Shown in pieces: positions 32,338-44,277 of a stretch of 64,000 bases of DNA. Each line of letters opens with the position of its first letter. The first letter of the stretch is position 1. Source of the stretch: Bullera alba (taxonomy: Eukaryota > Basidiomycota > Tremellomycetes > Tremellales > Bulleraceae); NCBI GenBank assembly GCA_001600095.1, contig BCIX01000003.1:1426001-1490000 (forward strand), given 5' to 3'. A program made the translations under genes and the position numbers. The notes under the pieces were generated by a model that saw only the letters and a program-made list of their open reading frames with translations, was not told where the DNA came from and searched no databases.

Positions 32338-34500
32338 CTACTCTCCTGTCAGCGATGGTAGTTGACGGAGATTGAGACAACCCACAACCGGGGTGATGAT
32401 GGCTGATATGATCATACTGAGGAGTCCGAGAAACCTCTCGAGCCAGACATATCGGCTGAGCAGAATAACCAGATTGGCTACGAAATGTATCAGCACGTGC
32501 CGGAGGGGCTAGAAGCGTACCGCTAGCCTGACCTCCATAAGGAAGCAGATGCCACACGGAACTGCCGCCCCGTAGATTCAATTGTCGACTGATGTCCTGT
32601 GCTGTCAGGTTCAAGCGGACAAGATCGTCATTGATTGTCTGAGATTGGTCGGCCGTGCTCCTCATAATTGTAAGCGTGTTGTTGTGCAGGACCTACTTCA
32701 TCGTCAGTGAAGGCAGGGATGAAGATGTCTTGTACTCACCAACAGATCCTGAGCTTGATCCTTGGACGAGAGGACAACATCGCTCATCTCCAAGACTGCC
32801 TGGTGCATGCCCAGTAGAGTCTTCCCGGGTGTCAGTCTAGGAGGACGAGTTGGGCGGATATGAGTGGCTTACGTGGCCTAAGCCTTGAGCGTAGCCCACA
32901 ATACTGGATATTTGCCGATCGAGACTGGTCTGTGCCAGTGTCATCGGGTGCTTTGGACGTCTAAGAACATCATGAAACTCACTATGGCCGATGTTGAGTC
33001 CTTCTCGAGCATGCTCAACTCCTTCGAGGCTGTAGACCCTAAAGAGCTAAGAACGTCTCTGACTGCAGCAGCGTGGATGTCGAGATCTTCCACGTGCTTG
33101 GTTCTAGTCAGACGCTGTGACCCGTCTGTCACCCACCTTCTCCACAGTCTGTCGTAGCCGTAGTCCAAGCTGCACGCTTTGGTCAGCTTCGCGGTCAATT
33201 GGGTATCCCGACAAGCGGTGTCACTCACATCCTTGATGAGCTCCACTCTGCTGACATCCATACCATGTCGCATTTGCTGAACGAGTGAGTCGATCCGAAC
33301 CTCGTTCTGCTGGTCGATACGATCGATCAGAGAAGTCCCCCGACCTGACCAGTCCTCAAGAACTTCGTGGAGACGCTCCGCAAAAGTGTCCTGTTGTCGG
33401 CTGTGACTTTCGAACTTTCCGAGCAGGATCTCCGCAAACTCGGTGGCCCCTCGTAACGACTGGAAAGGGTGTGTCAGCTGCGCTTTCAACACTGGCGGGG
33501 AAGGCAGCGTACCGTCACTCTTTGCTCCATATCCTGCCTCAAGGCAGCGGCATCTTCATGACGCGAGTCCTCGAGCTTCTGTAGTTTCACCAGGAGTTCC
33601 AGCTTCTCTAACAGGCCTTGCGAGTAGATATCGATTGCACGGTCTAAGCGATATAAGCTGAAGCAACCTTAATCAGGATTCCACCTACTTGCTTCTTGGT
33701 GGCCTCTGGTAGCGAGACAAAGTTGTGCTATATAGAGGAAGGTTGAGTCAGGATAAGTCGTAAGGTAAGTCGCAGTTCGGTCGCGATACTGACTGGCTTC
33801 TCGAAGATATCCTTGATATGTATTCCAGTCTTGAGGGGATCTGTGCAACACGCTGAGAACATAGATGAGCACTTGTACTTCTAGAACAGGATCAGGAAAG
33901 TAGCGTACGCTAGGCATCTTCGACTGCTCGCCTCGGTCGGCGCTACCACTTCATTCAATGGGTAGAAAGGGTTCCAGGGCCTGCATTCTTCCAGTTCCGC
34001 CTGGGAAGCCGATATCATTGAGCATATAGTGAATGAGATAGCCACTAGTGGGACGACATCAGTTAGCTGACTTCCGGCCTCACAAGCGGGATGATTGGCT
34101 CACAGCTCGTTCTCTCCTGCTCTTCTAGTACAGCACTAGGGTCACTGCCGGCCCCACAGCTGGTCTTTAACCGTTTCGTGATTCGAGTCTGGCAATCATC
34201 CGATGATGTCGATGCTCCTATCAGCACGTCAGTCCACGGTAACGGAGGAAGAAGGATTGATGTTTTAGGGAACGACCACATACTGAGATAGTCGAGATCC
34301 TGGCGACCTTGTGTTATGGCCGTATCAAGCCAGTCTTGAGCTGCGAATCAATGCTTATCAGCACCTTGGCGGTGCTAGGTCGTGTGAAACTCACTGCTCT
34401 GTGGTACCAATCCCCCTTTCGCCCCTTGGGGTCTGTCTTTGCTGAAGAAGGATGCAGTGACGGAGGAAATGGCAAGTGGGAGTACTAGAAGACTCCTCAT
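32338..34500 (-). CDS. KAR5: KAR5/Tht1-family nuclear fusion (karyogamy) protein
   Basis: Fourteen exons (34395-34500, 34284-34340, 34104-34217, 33909-34044, 33794-33852, 33690-33728, 33513-33643, 33229-33459, 33137-33176, 32983-33086, 32873-32929, 32740-32820, 32521-32692, 32338-32477) encode 488 residues. A signal peptide (MRSLLVLPLAISSVTA) starts the protein. The cysteine-containing family core follows (SDDCQTRITKRLKTSC, then LAISFTICSM, then EECRPW, then RRCLAVLHRSPQDWNTYQGY and LREATQLC), then a long helical region and two C-terminal membrane segments (LVILLSRYVWLERFLGLL, MIISAIITPVVGCL). Kar5/Tht1/GEX1/brambleberry proteins sit in the nuclear envelope and ER and are needed for nuclear membrane fusion after mating. 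Exons are small (39-231 nt); every join was checked for phase. The C-terminal end is the least certain part. Confidence 0.8.
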
Positions 34501-34999
34501 CCCGACAGAGTGTTCGAGGATGGCTCAGAAGTACCAGAAGTCCTCTCGAATGCGTGGCTTTGTCCTTGGACTGAGCTGTATAGGTAGTGGAAGGTGGAAG
34601 ATGAGGTCGAGGAGGGAGGAAGGGTGGACAAATCAGTCGCGGACAGCCAAAGTGGAGGTGGACAGTGCGGAGGAATTTGACTCCGGGTGGCAAGTAATGT
34701 TCGAGCGAGCGCACAGACCTGCACAGACTATTCAGGCGACGACTTGCAAAGACGGAGTAGAAAGCGGCCAGAAGGGAGTAGGACGAGGCCCTGTTATACC
34801 TCATGACCGTGAGAGCAGCTTCTGCAAAAGATCCTTTGTCGTAGTTTGCTCTAAGCCGCCGCTTAAACGAAGAAACGGCACCAACGGCTCTGACTTTGGG
34901 AATCCGCCTTTCGATATCCTTTCGCCTAAAGGGACCAAGATTATGAATGCAACCGTATGCTTACAACTATGATTTGCGATGGCCAGCAGGCTGATAGTC
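34501..34999. other. Intergenic region upstream of the KAR5-like gene
   Basis: Holds the promoter of the KAR5-like gene and the 3' flank of the palmitoyltransferase gene, both on the minus strand. Purine-rich on the plus strand. No gene is supported; the long plus-strand frame here (34439-34972) is low complexity and antisense. Confidence 0.5.
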
Positions 35000-36825
35000 T
35001 CAACTCCCACTCGGCCAGTCCTTCTTTTGGAGCCACTCGCCGTTGGGTCCAAAATGGGGATTCGAGCGGAACACAAGCCCGTCTCCCTGAGGTCTCCCTA
35101 TAGGCACTGAATGTGGTATGATCAGACGATGTCTTCAGTTAAGAGACAGGAAGACTCACTGATCCATCCCAGCACGGTATCACCCATCTCCTGCCGCCAC
35201 ATCTGCATCTTGTTTCCCCATCGCCATCTGCCATCCACTGATTCTCCTCCCCATTCTTCCTCCCACCGTTTCTGGGTCTTTTTCTTCGCTTGATTATGCC
35301 AAAGGTACCCGAATTCAGCTTGAAGGACTGATGCCTCCATCTCGTGTTGGTCTCTTTCCGCATATGACTCTACAGTTGACTTGCCCATGCAGATGAGATA
35401 TATGTGGCTTCCCCACATCATGCCGGTGAATAGGCCAAATAGTGCCGAGCTGGAAGAGACATGTTTTAGCTGCGCTATGACAATGAAAGGGCACGAGCAC
35501 AACTCACACAGCAAGCAGGCCTACTACTTGTCCATCTACACCGGAATCGAGGGCTGCATAGGCAGCCGTGATGCCAAGGATATAGAGGCAGTATATCATG
35601 GCCCAGAAGGTGAAGAGAAGGAAGAACTGGCACGATACCTATCAGCTTGCCAACTATGCAAATTTGCGCTTGCTCACCTTGTGATTTGCCCATCCTACAC
35701 ATTCCCCTAGCCACAGGCAGTGGTCTGCACAAACTCTCAATTCCTGTGCGCTTCGTAATTACACTCGTACTCACGATCGAATTGCATCACACAGGTTCCA
35801 CAGTGCCGACAGTGGTGGGTCCTATCCGGCTTGTTGATCTGACAGAATCTGCACCATTTGGGTCCAATCGTGACACGGGGTACGGGACGGACAATGGTCT
35901 TCCAATCTTTCTTGCAACCTTTCGTCGGGTTTATCTCTTCAGGTGGCACCTGTAGTGTAGCTGAGGAAGATTGGACTGCGGATGGGGTATGTTGCAGGTG
36001 ATTCGTGATGAGATTGCTGATTGGCGCAAACTCGGATGGCTCGGGGCCTTCATCTTCCCCGCCTGGCGCTGTCCACTGGGTAGGCTGTGCGTTATTGTCG
36101 ACCATAGCGTGATCCGACTGCTGAGGGATTGATTGAGCTTGGGGCGGAGGTACTTGAGGCACATGCTGCTGTCGTGTGAGCGACCGGGCAATCATCACTT
36201 AGAAGAAGATACTCACATTTCTCGCGAAGCCAGGTCCGGTCAGAATGAGCTGATGGAAAGGTCAGCTCCACCAGCTTGTATTCCACTGATCTTTGTCGAC
36301 ACCTACTTTGAGATATGTCCACATGAACATCAACCAAAGCGGTATGAAGCCGATGAGCAGGCCGACTGGAGGGAGTCAGTGTTTCACTCGCCATAAAGAA
36401 ACCTACTTCCTGCTCCTCGTCCAAGACCGGTGGAAGAGTTCCTCTGTATCATCGGAGTGCAAACTCGTCCCACCAAAACATAGAATGACCAGACAGAGAG
36501 AGCAAGCACCAAGCTACATGTCGGGTCGGGTCAGCTTTCAAATTTCAGGGGCAGACCGGCTTGACGTCGGGACTGACAAGACTCCGAACTTCATCTGAAT
36601 CCATGGATCTGGCTTCGCAGCGGTATATCTCGCCTTCCAGCCACTAGGCTCGTGGTCCACGGAACGTCGTTCAGTCATACCGAAGCCGTTGGATTTGTGA
36701 GTTCCATTGGTCGGCTGCGTAGGCCCGGCGTTCAGGAAATCAACCATTTCTGCGTTGGGTCGGGTACCGGTCTGACGAGTTCCAGCATGTCGCTCGACAG
36801 CGCCAGCATCTTCCCGCTCGTCCAT
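35000..36825 (-). CDS. DHHC-type protein S-palmitoyltransferase
   Basis: Nine exons (36578-36825, 36407-36513, 36307-36365, 36217-36249, 35775-36168, 35678-35724, 35508-35626, 35160-35449, 35000-35106) encode 467 residues. Two membrane segments (LVLALSVWSFYVLVG; GLLIGFIPLWLMFMWTYL) precede a long polar loop with the cysteine-rich DHHC domain: WCRFCQINKPDRTHHCRHC, then FDHHCLWLGECVGWANHKFF, the catalytic DHHC being split by an intron after the Asp codon's third base boundary. Two more membrane segments follow, and a C-terminal NPHFGPNGEW motif like the NPxxGxxGEW found in fungal family members. These enzymes attach palmitate to cysteines of membrane-associated proteins. Which Pfa/Swf/Erf member it is cannot be decided here. 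Nine small exons, introns 41-64 nt. Confidence 0.92.
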
Positions 36826-37098
36826 GTCGATGTTGTCTGGTGCTACGAAACGCAGTGCATGAATGTTGATAACTTACAACTGTTGATCGCCATCAACGGA
36901 ACACACGCTCATCGTTGTCTCAACTCAACTCTCGACGTCATCAGCTGCGCCAAGTTCTTGTCAACACAATCTGGGATTAATGTGAGGAATATACCCGAGA
37001 CTGAATATCCCGGACCATCTCACCCGGAGACAGGGGTAGCAGCAAGCTTGATCAATGATCAGTCGTTCATCCAATCTCTTCCCTGTGATCACCAGCAT
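36826..37098. promoter_or_regulatory. Bidirectional promoter region (DHHC gene / SR gene)
   Basis: Only 273 bp separate the start codons of two divergently transcribed genes, so both core promoters must fall here. No TATA box is evident. The frame upstream of the SR start is open through this region by chance, but the RNP2 strand begins seven residues after the ATG at 37099, which supports that start. Confidence 0.5.
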
Positions 37099-38852
37099 AT
37101 GTCATCAATGCCTCGAAGAATCTACGTTGGCCATATTGGCGCAGGTGAGTGGGGCGTTGTCACTCGCGGGGTGATCCGAGAGCCGCTCCCCTCGGTAAAA
37201 CGAGACAAGCCAGCTTCTTCCTGGAACTACGCCGCCGTCCGGGGACAACAGGCGCTCGTCAATACAGTTGCCTCGTTGTCTTCTGGCTGAGGGGCAGCGC
37301 GAGATGGCCGAATCGCCTCCGTCCGAGCATCTTCTCGATTAAACCACACGCTGCAAGCTGCAGAGGCTCGCGAAGACAGGATAATCGCTGATACAAGTGC
37401 TTGTTCAGATGCCCAAAAGGCTGATCTCGAAGAGGTGGGTCGATTCTTCACCATCACTCAACCCATCTAGCCCTGCTAATCGTGCTTTCAGTGCTTCAGC
37501 AAAATCGGACGTGTCGTCGATGTCAGACATCTAGGTGCCTACGCCTTTGTCGAGTTCGAGTCTCAGAGGGTGAGTTCTATGACTGCCTTGTTCCGCGGGC
37601 TTCCTAAGCTCTTGAACAGGACGCAGACGATGCTGTCCGCGAGCTGGACGGAAAACCCTTCATGGGCTCGACGTAAGTCTTCAATGTCGATGGAGGATCT
37701 TGGCTCACTTCTCTTGCAGCATCAGCGTTCAGTTCCAGCGAGAGCGTGAACGACGACGGGACTTCGACCCGTTAGTCAAACAAATCCCCGCTACCAACTC
37801 CAATACTGATGACAACAGACGAGGTGGTCCAGGTGGCTATGGCCCACCAGGCGGCTACGGTGGTGGCTATGACCGACCCCCGCAACGATCTTTCGTTCCC
37901 CGACGAGGCTTCAGGGTCAACGTGATTGGCGTTCCAAGCTCGACCAGTTGGCAGGTGGGATAAGCTTTCAATCAATCCTTCCATCCTCCCTTGGCTCGGT
38001 GAATCACACATGTGGATCCATTTGGCCCTGGGCTTGATCTCGGCTTCCTTCTGGACTATCACGCCGCTGGCGGCTCGCTTCCCTCTTCCATAACACAAGG
38101 CTCCAGCATCGGGTCGGTCTCGGCAGTACCTGTGGCTCTTGGCATGCGTTCGCGAACGGCTCGTAATGGATGGACCTAACATTCGCACTTGTTGCCCACT
38201 CCTACAGGATCTCAAGGACTTTGGCCGAATGGGAGCCGATGCTATCTTCTACGCCGATCTGGACAAGGATGTCCCAGGCAACGGGTGAGTCTGTTTCCAG
38301 ACCAGTCGATGTTTCCGTCGCTGATCTAACTGCAGTATCATCGAGTACGCTACCCTGGAGCACGCCGAAGAAGCAGTCAAGCGTCTCTCCGGTGTCGACA
38401 TCAACGGCCAGCCGGTCACTGTCGAGCTTGCCCCTGTGAGTATGACAGTCATCCGGGTCGGCGCAATATGCTGAAGTGAACAGAACGGAGGCCGTGCCGA
38501 CAACGATGACCCCCGAGGTGGACCTCCCCCAAGGGACGCCTACCGAGGAGGACCTCGATACGATGACCGACCCCGATACGACGATCGACCAAGGTACGAT
38601 GACCGAGGACCTCCCAGAAGGGACTATGACCGAGGACCATCTCGATACGAGGAACGCCCTCGATACGATGACAGACCTCGTCCAAGATACGACGATCGAC
38701 CGCGTCACGATGACAGGGACGACCGACGACGATCGCCCCCAAGGGACAGTGGTAGGGACCGAGAGTACGCTCGTGACCGAAGCCCCCCTCGAAGGCGAGA
38801 GGAAGACAGGTCCGACCGAGGAGACAGGACCAGCGAGAGAAACGGCCACTAG
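37099..38852 (+). CDS. SR-type RNA-binding protein with two RRMs (Npl3/SRSF1-like)
   Basis: Exons 37099-37144, 37409-37434, 37492-37569, 37620-37672, 37720-37954 (probably with a further 48-nt intron 37771-37818), 38208-38284, 38336-38435 and 38484-38852 give 311 residues (327 if the small intron is kept). RRM1 has RNP2 IYVGHI and RNP1 AYAFVEFE. A Gly/Tyr/Pro-rich linker follows, then a pseudo-RRM2 (VNVIGVPSSTSWQDLKDFGR, the SWQDLKD signature of SR-protein second RRMs), then an Arg/Asp/Tyr-rich tail with repeated RYDDRP units and several RSPPR sites. Proteins of this type bind pre-mRNA exons, guide splice-site choice and shuttle in mRNA export. Two introns (264 and 253 nt) are five times longer than the local norm, suggesting regulated splicing. 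Confidence 0.92.
38556..38736 (+). repeat. Imperfect coding repeat (RYDDRP-type) in the SR protein tail
   Basis: A run of degenerate 15-21-bp units encodes Arg-Tyr-Asp-Asp-Arg with Pro or Gly-Pro-Pro spacers. Codon use differs between units (TACGATGAC, TACGACGAT), so it is an older or selected repeat rather than a fresh slippage product. Confidence 0.7.
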
Positions 38853-39234
38853 ATATATATCCTCATACTGCTTGGCCAAGTGTCTGTCCTCCGACGTGAA
38901 TGGCTCTGGCGGTCGCGTCTGTCTCCAAAATTATGCAACGAATGCGAAGAAGCATCTTGAACCAGAGCAGAGGTTGTGTGTTCGAAATGCTACCGAGGGA
39001 TTAGAAACCCTTATTACGTTTGTGATTTCTTTGAAATCAATTCACGACTACGCGTTAGCACGCGTCGGAAATTTGGCCGACATACCGGTACTCTAGTCTC
39101 GACTACGTCTGTCCTCGTACTAGTCTGCTCACCCGTGTCTTGATCTGCTCGCCGTCCACTTGGTCACAGACGTCCTACAGGTCGTGGAGTCCGGCGCGAA
39201 GACTGGCGTCGCGAGAGCAGGCCTCTTCGACGCG
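38853..39234. other. Intergenic region between SR gene and LRR gene
   Basis: Contains the 3' flank of the SR gene and the promoter of the LRR gene, both plus-strand. No gene is supported; a GTTCGAAAT word near 38981 resembles a tRNA B box but has no matching arms. Confidence 0.45.
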
Positions 39235-41210
39235 ATGTCTCTCGAGCATCCGTTATCTGCTTCAGCGCGGAATTGGCGTAATGCGGACTTGGCGGAGAAG
39301 AGGCCATTACAATACGCTGCAACTCTTCAGCCACTGGATCTGAACACGCCCTCTCCGTCAGGTGGACTTGGCCAAGATGATCATGCTTCGAACAGGTTGA
39401 TCAAGCCGGCCAAGGGAAGCAAGGAAAAGGAGGATTTACCGATGAAATATCCCCCTTCCCCATATCAGCATCACTCTCGTCAAAGCAGCCTGAGCGCGGT
39501 CAATTTTGGTTTGCAGGACATCTATACAGGAGCTGGACCCGCTCGGATTGGTAGCGACGACTGGATGCGCGATCAAGTCGATGAGTTTATCGAAGCCCCC
39601 AAAGAATCCTTCAACATCAAGTAAGTGGGCTTGGTACTGCGTTTGTGATCCTGCCCGCCGGTTCTGACGATGTCTCAGCGACAAGGGTTTGATCCAGCTC
39701 TCCACGAGGATTGTGGATCTTGGAGATCTGGTGAAACTGCCCACCAGGAATTATCTATCAACCAGCCGAGCAGTATCTTCACAAAATCCACCCAGCGCCG
39801 CGCCCATCGTTACCGCCGACAACCACGCAGCCCTTCCTACTTTCAACCTGGCTGGGCCCGGGGGCTCGAGAACTTTCTCCCGTGTATCCTCGGCGCCGGC
39901 CGCGCCATACTCTGCCCATGGTCATTCACTGCCCGGCCGTTTGAACTTCCAGCCAGCTCCCAGTCGATTGGCCAACGACCTTGCTCAGTCTCGCCTCGAT
40001 GAGGACGAGGCAGGGGAAGCGTCCTCAGGTGCTCTCATGGCGAGTCCAAATATACATGGCTCAGCGCCTGGCAGAGGACCAATGAGCCGAAGCAAGACTG
40101 GGGCGCCGTTCAGCAACTCCTTGAACCAGAGAGGACGGAAGAGCACCGAGCTGAGTATCACAATGGCCAACAATCTTCTGACCAGGTACGCCAAGTGCAC
40201 TTTGCGACGCGTCCTGAGGCCCTTGCTTATGTGATCGTAGTCTACCTTCGGCCTTGTTCGAGTTGACCAATATCACACTCCTCAGTCTACGTGAGCACGA
40301 GATACCATCCGACCGAAAGCTCCCTGACACCAATGTAGGCCAGAACAAGCTTACGGCTCTACCCGCGGCGATTGGGCAGCTCGTCAATCTCACTGAACTG
40401 AATATCGCAATCAACAAAATCGTGAGCGTCTTTCTACGCGTAAGGAACGCCGCTGAAACATCATGAGAGCAGACTGAGCTACCTTCGTCCATACTTGACC
40501 TTCACCGTATGACAACATTCGGATCATCGCCCAACCCCTTCATCAGACCTCCCAAGGACTCGGATTCTTCTGACACTCCTGCCATTATTGTCACGGAGAG
40601 CGGTCGAAGATTCTCCCCGCTGGTCCGACATGATGCGGGGATACCTAGGTTGACAACCATTTGTCTCAATCTATTAATCTCGCCTCGCCCGCCCCGTAAC
40701 CTGCCCCCTTTGCTTGACTGCTTCGAATATGAACGACAAAATGGAAAACACCCTCTACTTGACGTGGACCTGCTTCACGAGCAAGTTCCTGTAATCCCGA
40801 AACCCGACCTACGACGTATGGTCCAAGCGCTGAAGAGCGCTGATCGGGCTCGACAAGATGCTGGGGTGGTTGGCAGATATGGGGCTTTGGGAGCCACGTC
40901 AAGCAGTGCAAGTGACGCATTCCCGCATTCGCATCGAATCGCACCTCCCGATGACGCTGCCATCAATCCATACTATAGCGCCTGTCCGTCGCCCCGGCAC
41001 TTGGAGTACGAGGACGTATCTGTGGCAGAAAGACCTAGCAGGCGATTGTTCCTGCACCCTGCAGAGGAGATGATAGAGTGGGTGGAGATCAACGGTACCA
41101 AGGATCTTCCAATCAGGTGGCAGGGTTGCTCCCCTGGATGCTTGCAATATCTTCTGGAGGACGAGGACGAGTTTTCAGTAGACGACTGGGTCGAGGATGT
41201 ATCGGCTTGA
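39235..41210 (+). CDS. Leucine-rich-repeat protein
   Basis: Five exons (39235-39620, 39679-40185, 40241-40290, 40339-40421, 40473-41210) encode 587 residues. After a Ser/Pro-rich N-terminus come about five LRR-type segments: GLIQLSTRIVDLGDLV, LPSALFELTNITLLSLRQNK, LTALPAAIGQLVNLTELNIA, INKITELPSSILDLHRM. The gap between the first and second contains a disordered insert of about 130 residues. The C-terminal 230 residues form a conserved-looking region (RLTTICLNLLISP, PPLLDCFEYER, DLRRMVQALKSADRAR) ending in an acidic tail. No kinase, phosphatase or cyclase domain is attached. Protein-protein interaction is the general role of LRRs; the partner is unknown. Introns fall inside the repeats, one per repeat for three repeats. 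Confidence 0.8.
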
Positions 41211-41722
41211 GGGGTTTCCTACCATGTCTCTGCTGCACTCGCGCCAATCGCATACCTTGAGTCGACCGCAGCATATTAATTGGAGACTGCGGCTAACAAA
41301 GGCCCGAACTCCGATCGGACGTGTGGGGCAAGTCGGCTAATCGGCCTAATCCGAGTCGGAATACGAATTCAAGTGATCGATTTGAACTAGATTGCCGATT
41401 TTAGCACACTTGTTGCCAAAGAGTGAAGAGCTGCCCTCTTCTCTACTCGATACGAGTCGAGACTCGAGTATCACCTTGTTCTCATCCACTGTCAGTTTTG
41501 AAAAGCTCGCCTTCCTTCTTTGCTGTGTACCATAGCCCTTGCAAGTTGATTTGTGCATATCGTCCTCCGGCGGATCCAACTCCCTGCTCGACCTTGTTCG
41601 CATTGGATCTTCAGTATCGGATGGAGCTTGGATTATCAGGAACCTCGAGCATCTTAGCTGGAGACAATTAGGAGGTTCGACATCTTCACAAACGTACACA
41701 TCCATCGATAGGATCTTACAAC
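41211..41722. other. Intergenic region upstream of the auxin-efflux-carrier family gene
   Basis: No gene supported on either strand; a minus-strand frame of 119 codons at 41346-41705 has no recognisable features and no splice partners. Confidence 0.5.
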
Positions 41723-44128
41723 ATGTCTACGGCGGGTGAAATCATATACAAGGGTGAATTGAATCGGTGGACTTAAGATCTTCCGAGCTCATATCCGATA
41801 TCTTAGCATTCGCGCCGACGTTGAAGATCGTCATCTGCATCGGCATTGGATATGCAATCACAAAGAAGGGCATGTTCCCACCTGCGGGTGCCAAAGGCGT
41901 CAGCATCTTGAGTTTAGTAGGTCACACCGAGGTAAGAGAAGTAGGAGCTAACCGGATACTCTGCCAGAATGTCGGATTGCCAGCTTTGATTTTCTCCTCA
42001 ATGGTGACCGCATTCAACGATGATAATATCGCAGCCTTCGGATCTCTCGTGCCGGTCGCCATTCTGTACCAATGCCTCGGAGCCTTGATGGCTTTGTTCA
42101 TTTCAGAGGTGTTTTACGTTCCGAATGACTTCAAGTGGGGAATCCTAGTGGTCAGTCTCTCGCGCTGTCTAGACCATGTCACTTTCGATGCTAACGTGAT
42201 ATATCCAGGCTGGCGCTACGTCAAATTGGGGTGGGACTCCACCGCAACTACGAGGAAATGCATGCTGATGCGTCTCGCAGGGAATCTACCAATCGCTGTC
42301 GTTCAGACGATGGCAGCTGGTGAGCCTTTCAATGGAACAACAGATGTCCAATTGGGTGTCGCGTATATCTCGTATGTCTTCATCCCGATCGGCTGTCAAT
42401 AAAAGTGCTCATTGCCCGTAGGATTTTTGTTTTCATCATGAACACTTCCTTCTTCCCATTGGGGATTCACAAGGTACGACTACTCGCCCGCATGTCTCGA
42501 TCTATGCTGATATTTGGCATTCAGTTGTGCGCTCTCGATTTCAGAGAGGAGAATCTGGCCAAAGCTGCGCCTCTCCCATTCAGAGCGAGGTGGGCGGACC
42601 GGATGAAGCGACTCAGGGGTTTATTCCGGAGCAAATCGAAGAAAGAGGACGAAGACATGAAAGAGAAGCGTTCGAGCGGACAGGAAAGTTCATCCGAGCA
42701 GGACAACTCGACTGCGGTCTCTGATCGGGAAGGGACGGGGGGATACGAAGAGCACAAAATCAGTGAAGACCAAGGAGAGAGTGGAGAGGAGATTGCCGAG
42801 TTGAAGAAGAGGGTGCAAAAGTACGGAGGAGGAAGTGTGCCTTACAGGAAGACATCTAGGGCTTCGTCTTTCACCTCGATGCTCGAGACGACTCGACCCA
42901 TCCCGTCTACCGCTCCATTGGACGCCCCAGATGCCAGCGCATCGTGTGGGATAGCTGGTCCATCTTTCGCCATATCGCCTCCTCCACACACTTCACCTAC
43001 TCTCAATCCGGCGACAACAGACCCCTCCAGAGCTTTGTCTCCCGGATCAGCAAACGCAAATGCGTCAAATACCCTAATACCCATGTGTTCCAATCACGGC
43101 CAAGCATACACTTTTCATCAACCGCTCACCCCGGTCCCCTCGATACACAAGCCTACAGTCTTTCAGAGAGTGAAAGGTATTCTCAAGAATTTCCTCATGC
43201 CTGTCACCATGGCAATTTGCATTGCTCTTCCTTGTTCCCTGGTTTTACCGCTCAAGGCTCTCTTCATCCAAGTGGACGGCTGGACCGGCACAAAGATGCC
43301 CAATGCCCCAGATGCAAGGCCGCCTCTCTCCTTCATCCTCGACACGGCGGAATTCATCGGTGGTATTTCCATTCCCGCAGCTTTGATTCTGCTCGGAGCG
43401 GGCTTTGCAAGGATAAAGGTAGGTTCACATTATGTGTGCCCTGCGACTGTGGCGATTCGTTGACAGCTGCTTCCAGCCTCCGTCTAATTGGCGGGAATTG
43501 CCTATTGGTGCTATCATAGTGAGTGCGATACATGTCGCTGAGCTTCATCACCGCTGACACTCGGCTCGTAGGCTTTGACGACTGCCAAGAGTGAGCTGAG
43601 CTGTTACTCGAACCCCATCGTACGATGTTGCTGACTAGGAAACGTCGATTAGTGATCCTGCTTCCTGTGTTTGGAATGTAGGCCCGGCTGAAGACACATA
43701 AACTGATCGCACACTGACTTTCTTTATAGCTTCTTTGTCCAAGCATTGCGCGACAAGACCAGTTTGTATCCACCGCCCGATAAGAGTGAGCCGGAATTCC
43801 GTACATGACCTTGGACCCGATTGACCACCTTGTAGTGCGAACCTTTGTCGCGATCCTCCTATCAGGCACACCGACCTCGGTCAACCAGTTGGTCGTGACT
43901 CAATTGTATAATCCTGCCGGGACGGCACACACCCTGGCGATGTTCCTCATGGTGCAATGTGAGTCAGGCTGTTACCACATTGAGATCTGGACACTCGTCT
44001 GACTCGATGATACAGATGCTCTCATGCCAATCTTGTCGACGTGAGTGTTCAGTGCCTTTTCACCATTTTGGTCTCGCTGACCTCTCATCAGCGCTATCGC
44101 GGCTCTCGCATTATATGTTGCCGAATGA
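41723..44128 (+). CDS. Auxin-efflux-carrier (AEC/PIN-like) family membrane transporter, ECM3-like
   Basis: Fourteen exons (41723-41753, 41807-41916, 41968-42150, 42209-42230, 42281-42371, 42422-42473, 42525-43418, 43477-43518, 43572-43590, 43653-43677, 43730-43785, 43836-43958, 44016-44040, 44092-44128) encode 569 residues. The N-terminal half has five hydrophobic helices with the family signature NVGLPALIFSSMV and, from separate exons, ATSNWGNLPIAVVQTM. A polar loop of about 240 residues, rich in Ser, Glu and Lys, separates it from five C-terminal helices (SIPAALILLGAGFARI, GTPTSVNQLVVTQLYNP, LMPILSTAIAALAL). Fungal relatives are ER or plasma-membrane proteins such as yeast Ecm3; the transported compound is unknown. 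Several exons are tiny (19, 22, 25, 25 nt). The start codon sits on a separate 31-nt exon joined by a GTGAAT donor. Confidence 0.88.
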
Positions 44129-44277
44129 GGTAGCTGACGCCGGAGAGACGTTAATCATCTCTCGCGGATCGGGTTGTATGTATATAATCTCTGCTGAACA
44201 TGTATCGCTAGATCAAGGTTTGTGGGCTCGCTATTCGGGCGTTTCGTATCAAGGCATCATGTCCACTCCGCAAAGGT

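Noticed and set aside
34439..34972. Plus-strand frame of 177 codons near the KAR5-like promoter
   Set aside because: Low complexity purine-rich sequence, antisense to the first exon of the KAR5-like gene, and no domain.
36652..37290. 212-codon frame reading into the SR gene start
   Set aside because: It runs antisense through the DHHC first exon and the shared promoter and then into the SR protein's own first codons; the RRM begins directly after the ATG at 37099, so the upstream part is chance.
38975..39000. TTCGAAAT word resembling a tRNA B box
   Set aside because: No acceptor or D arm can be formed around it.
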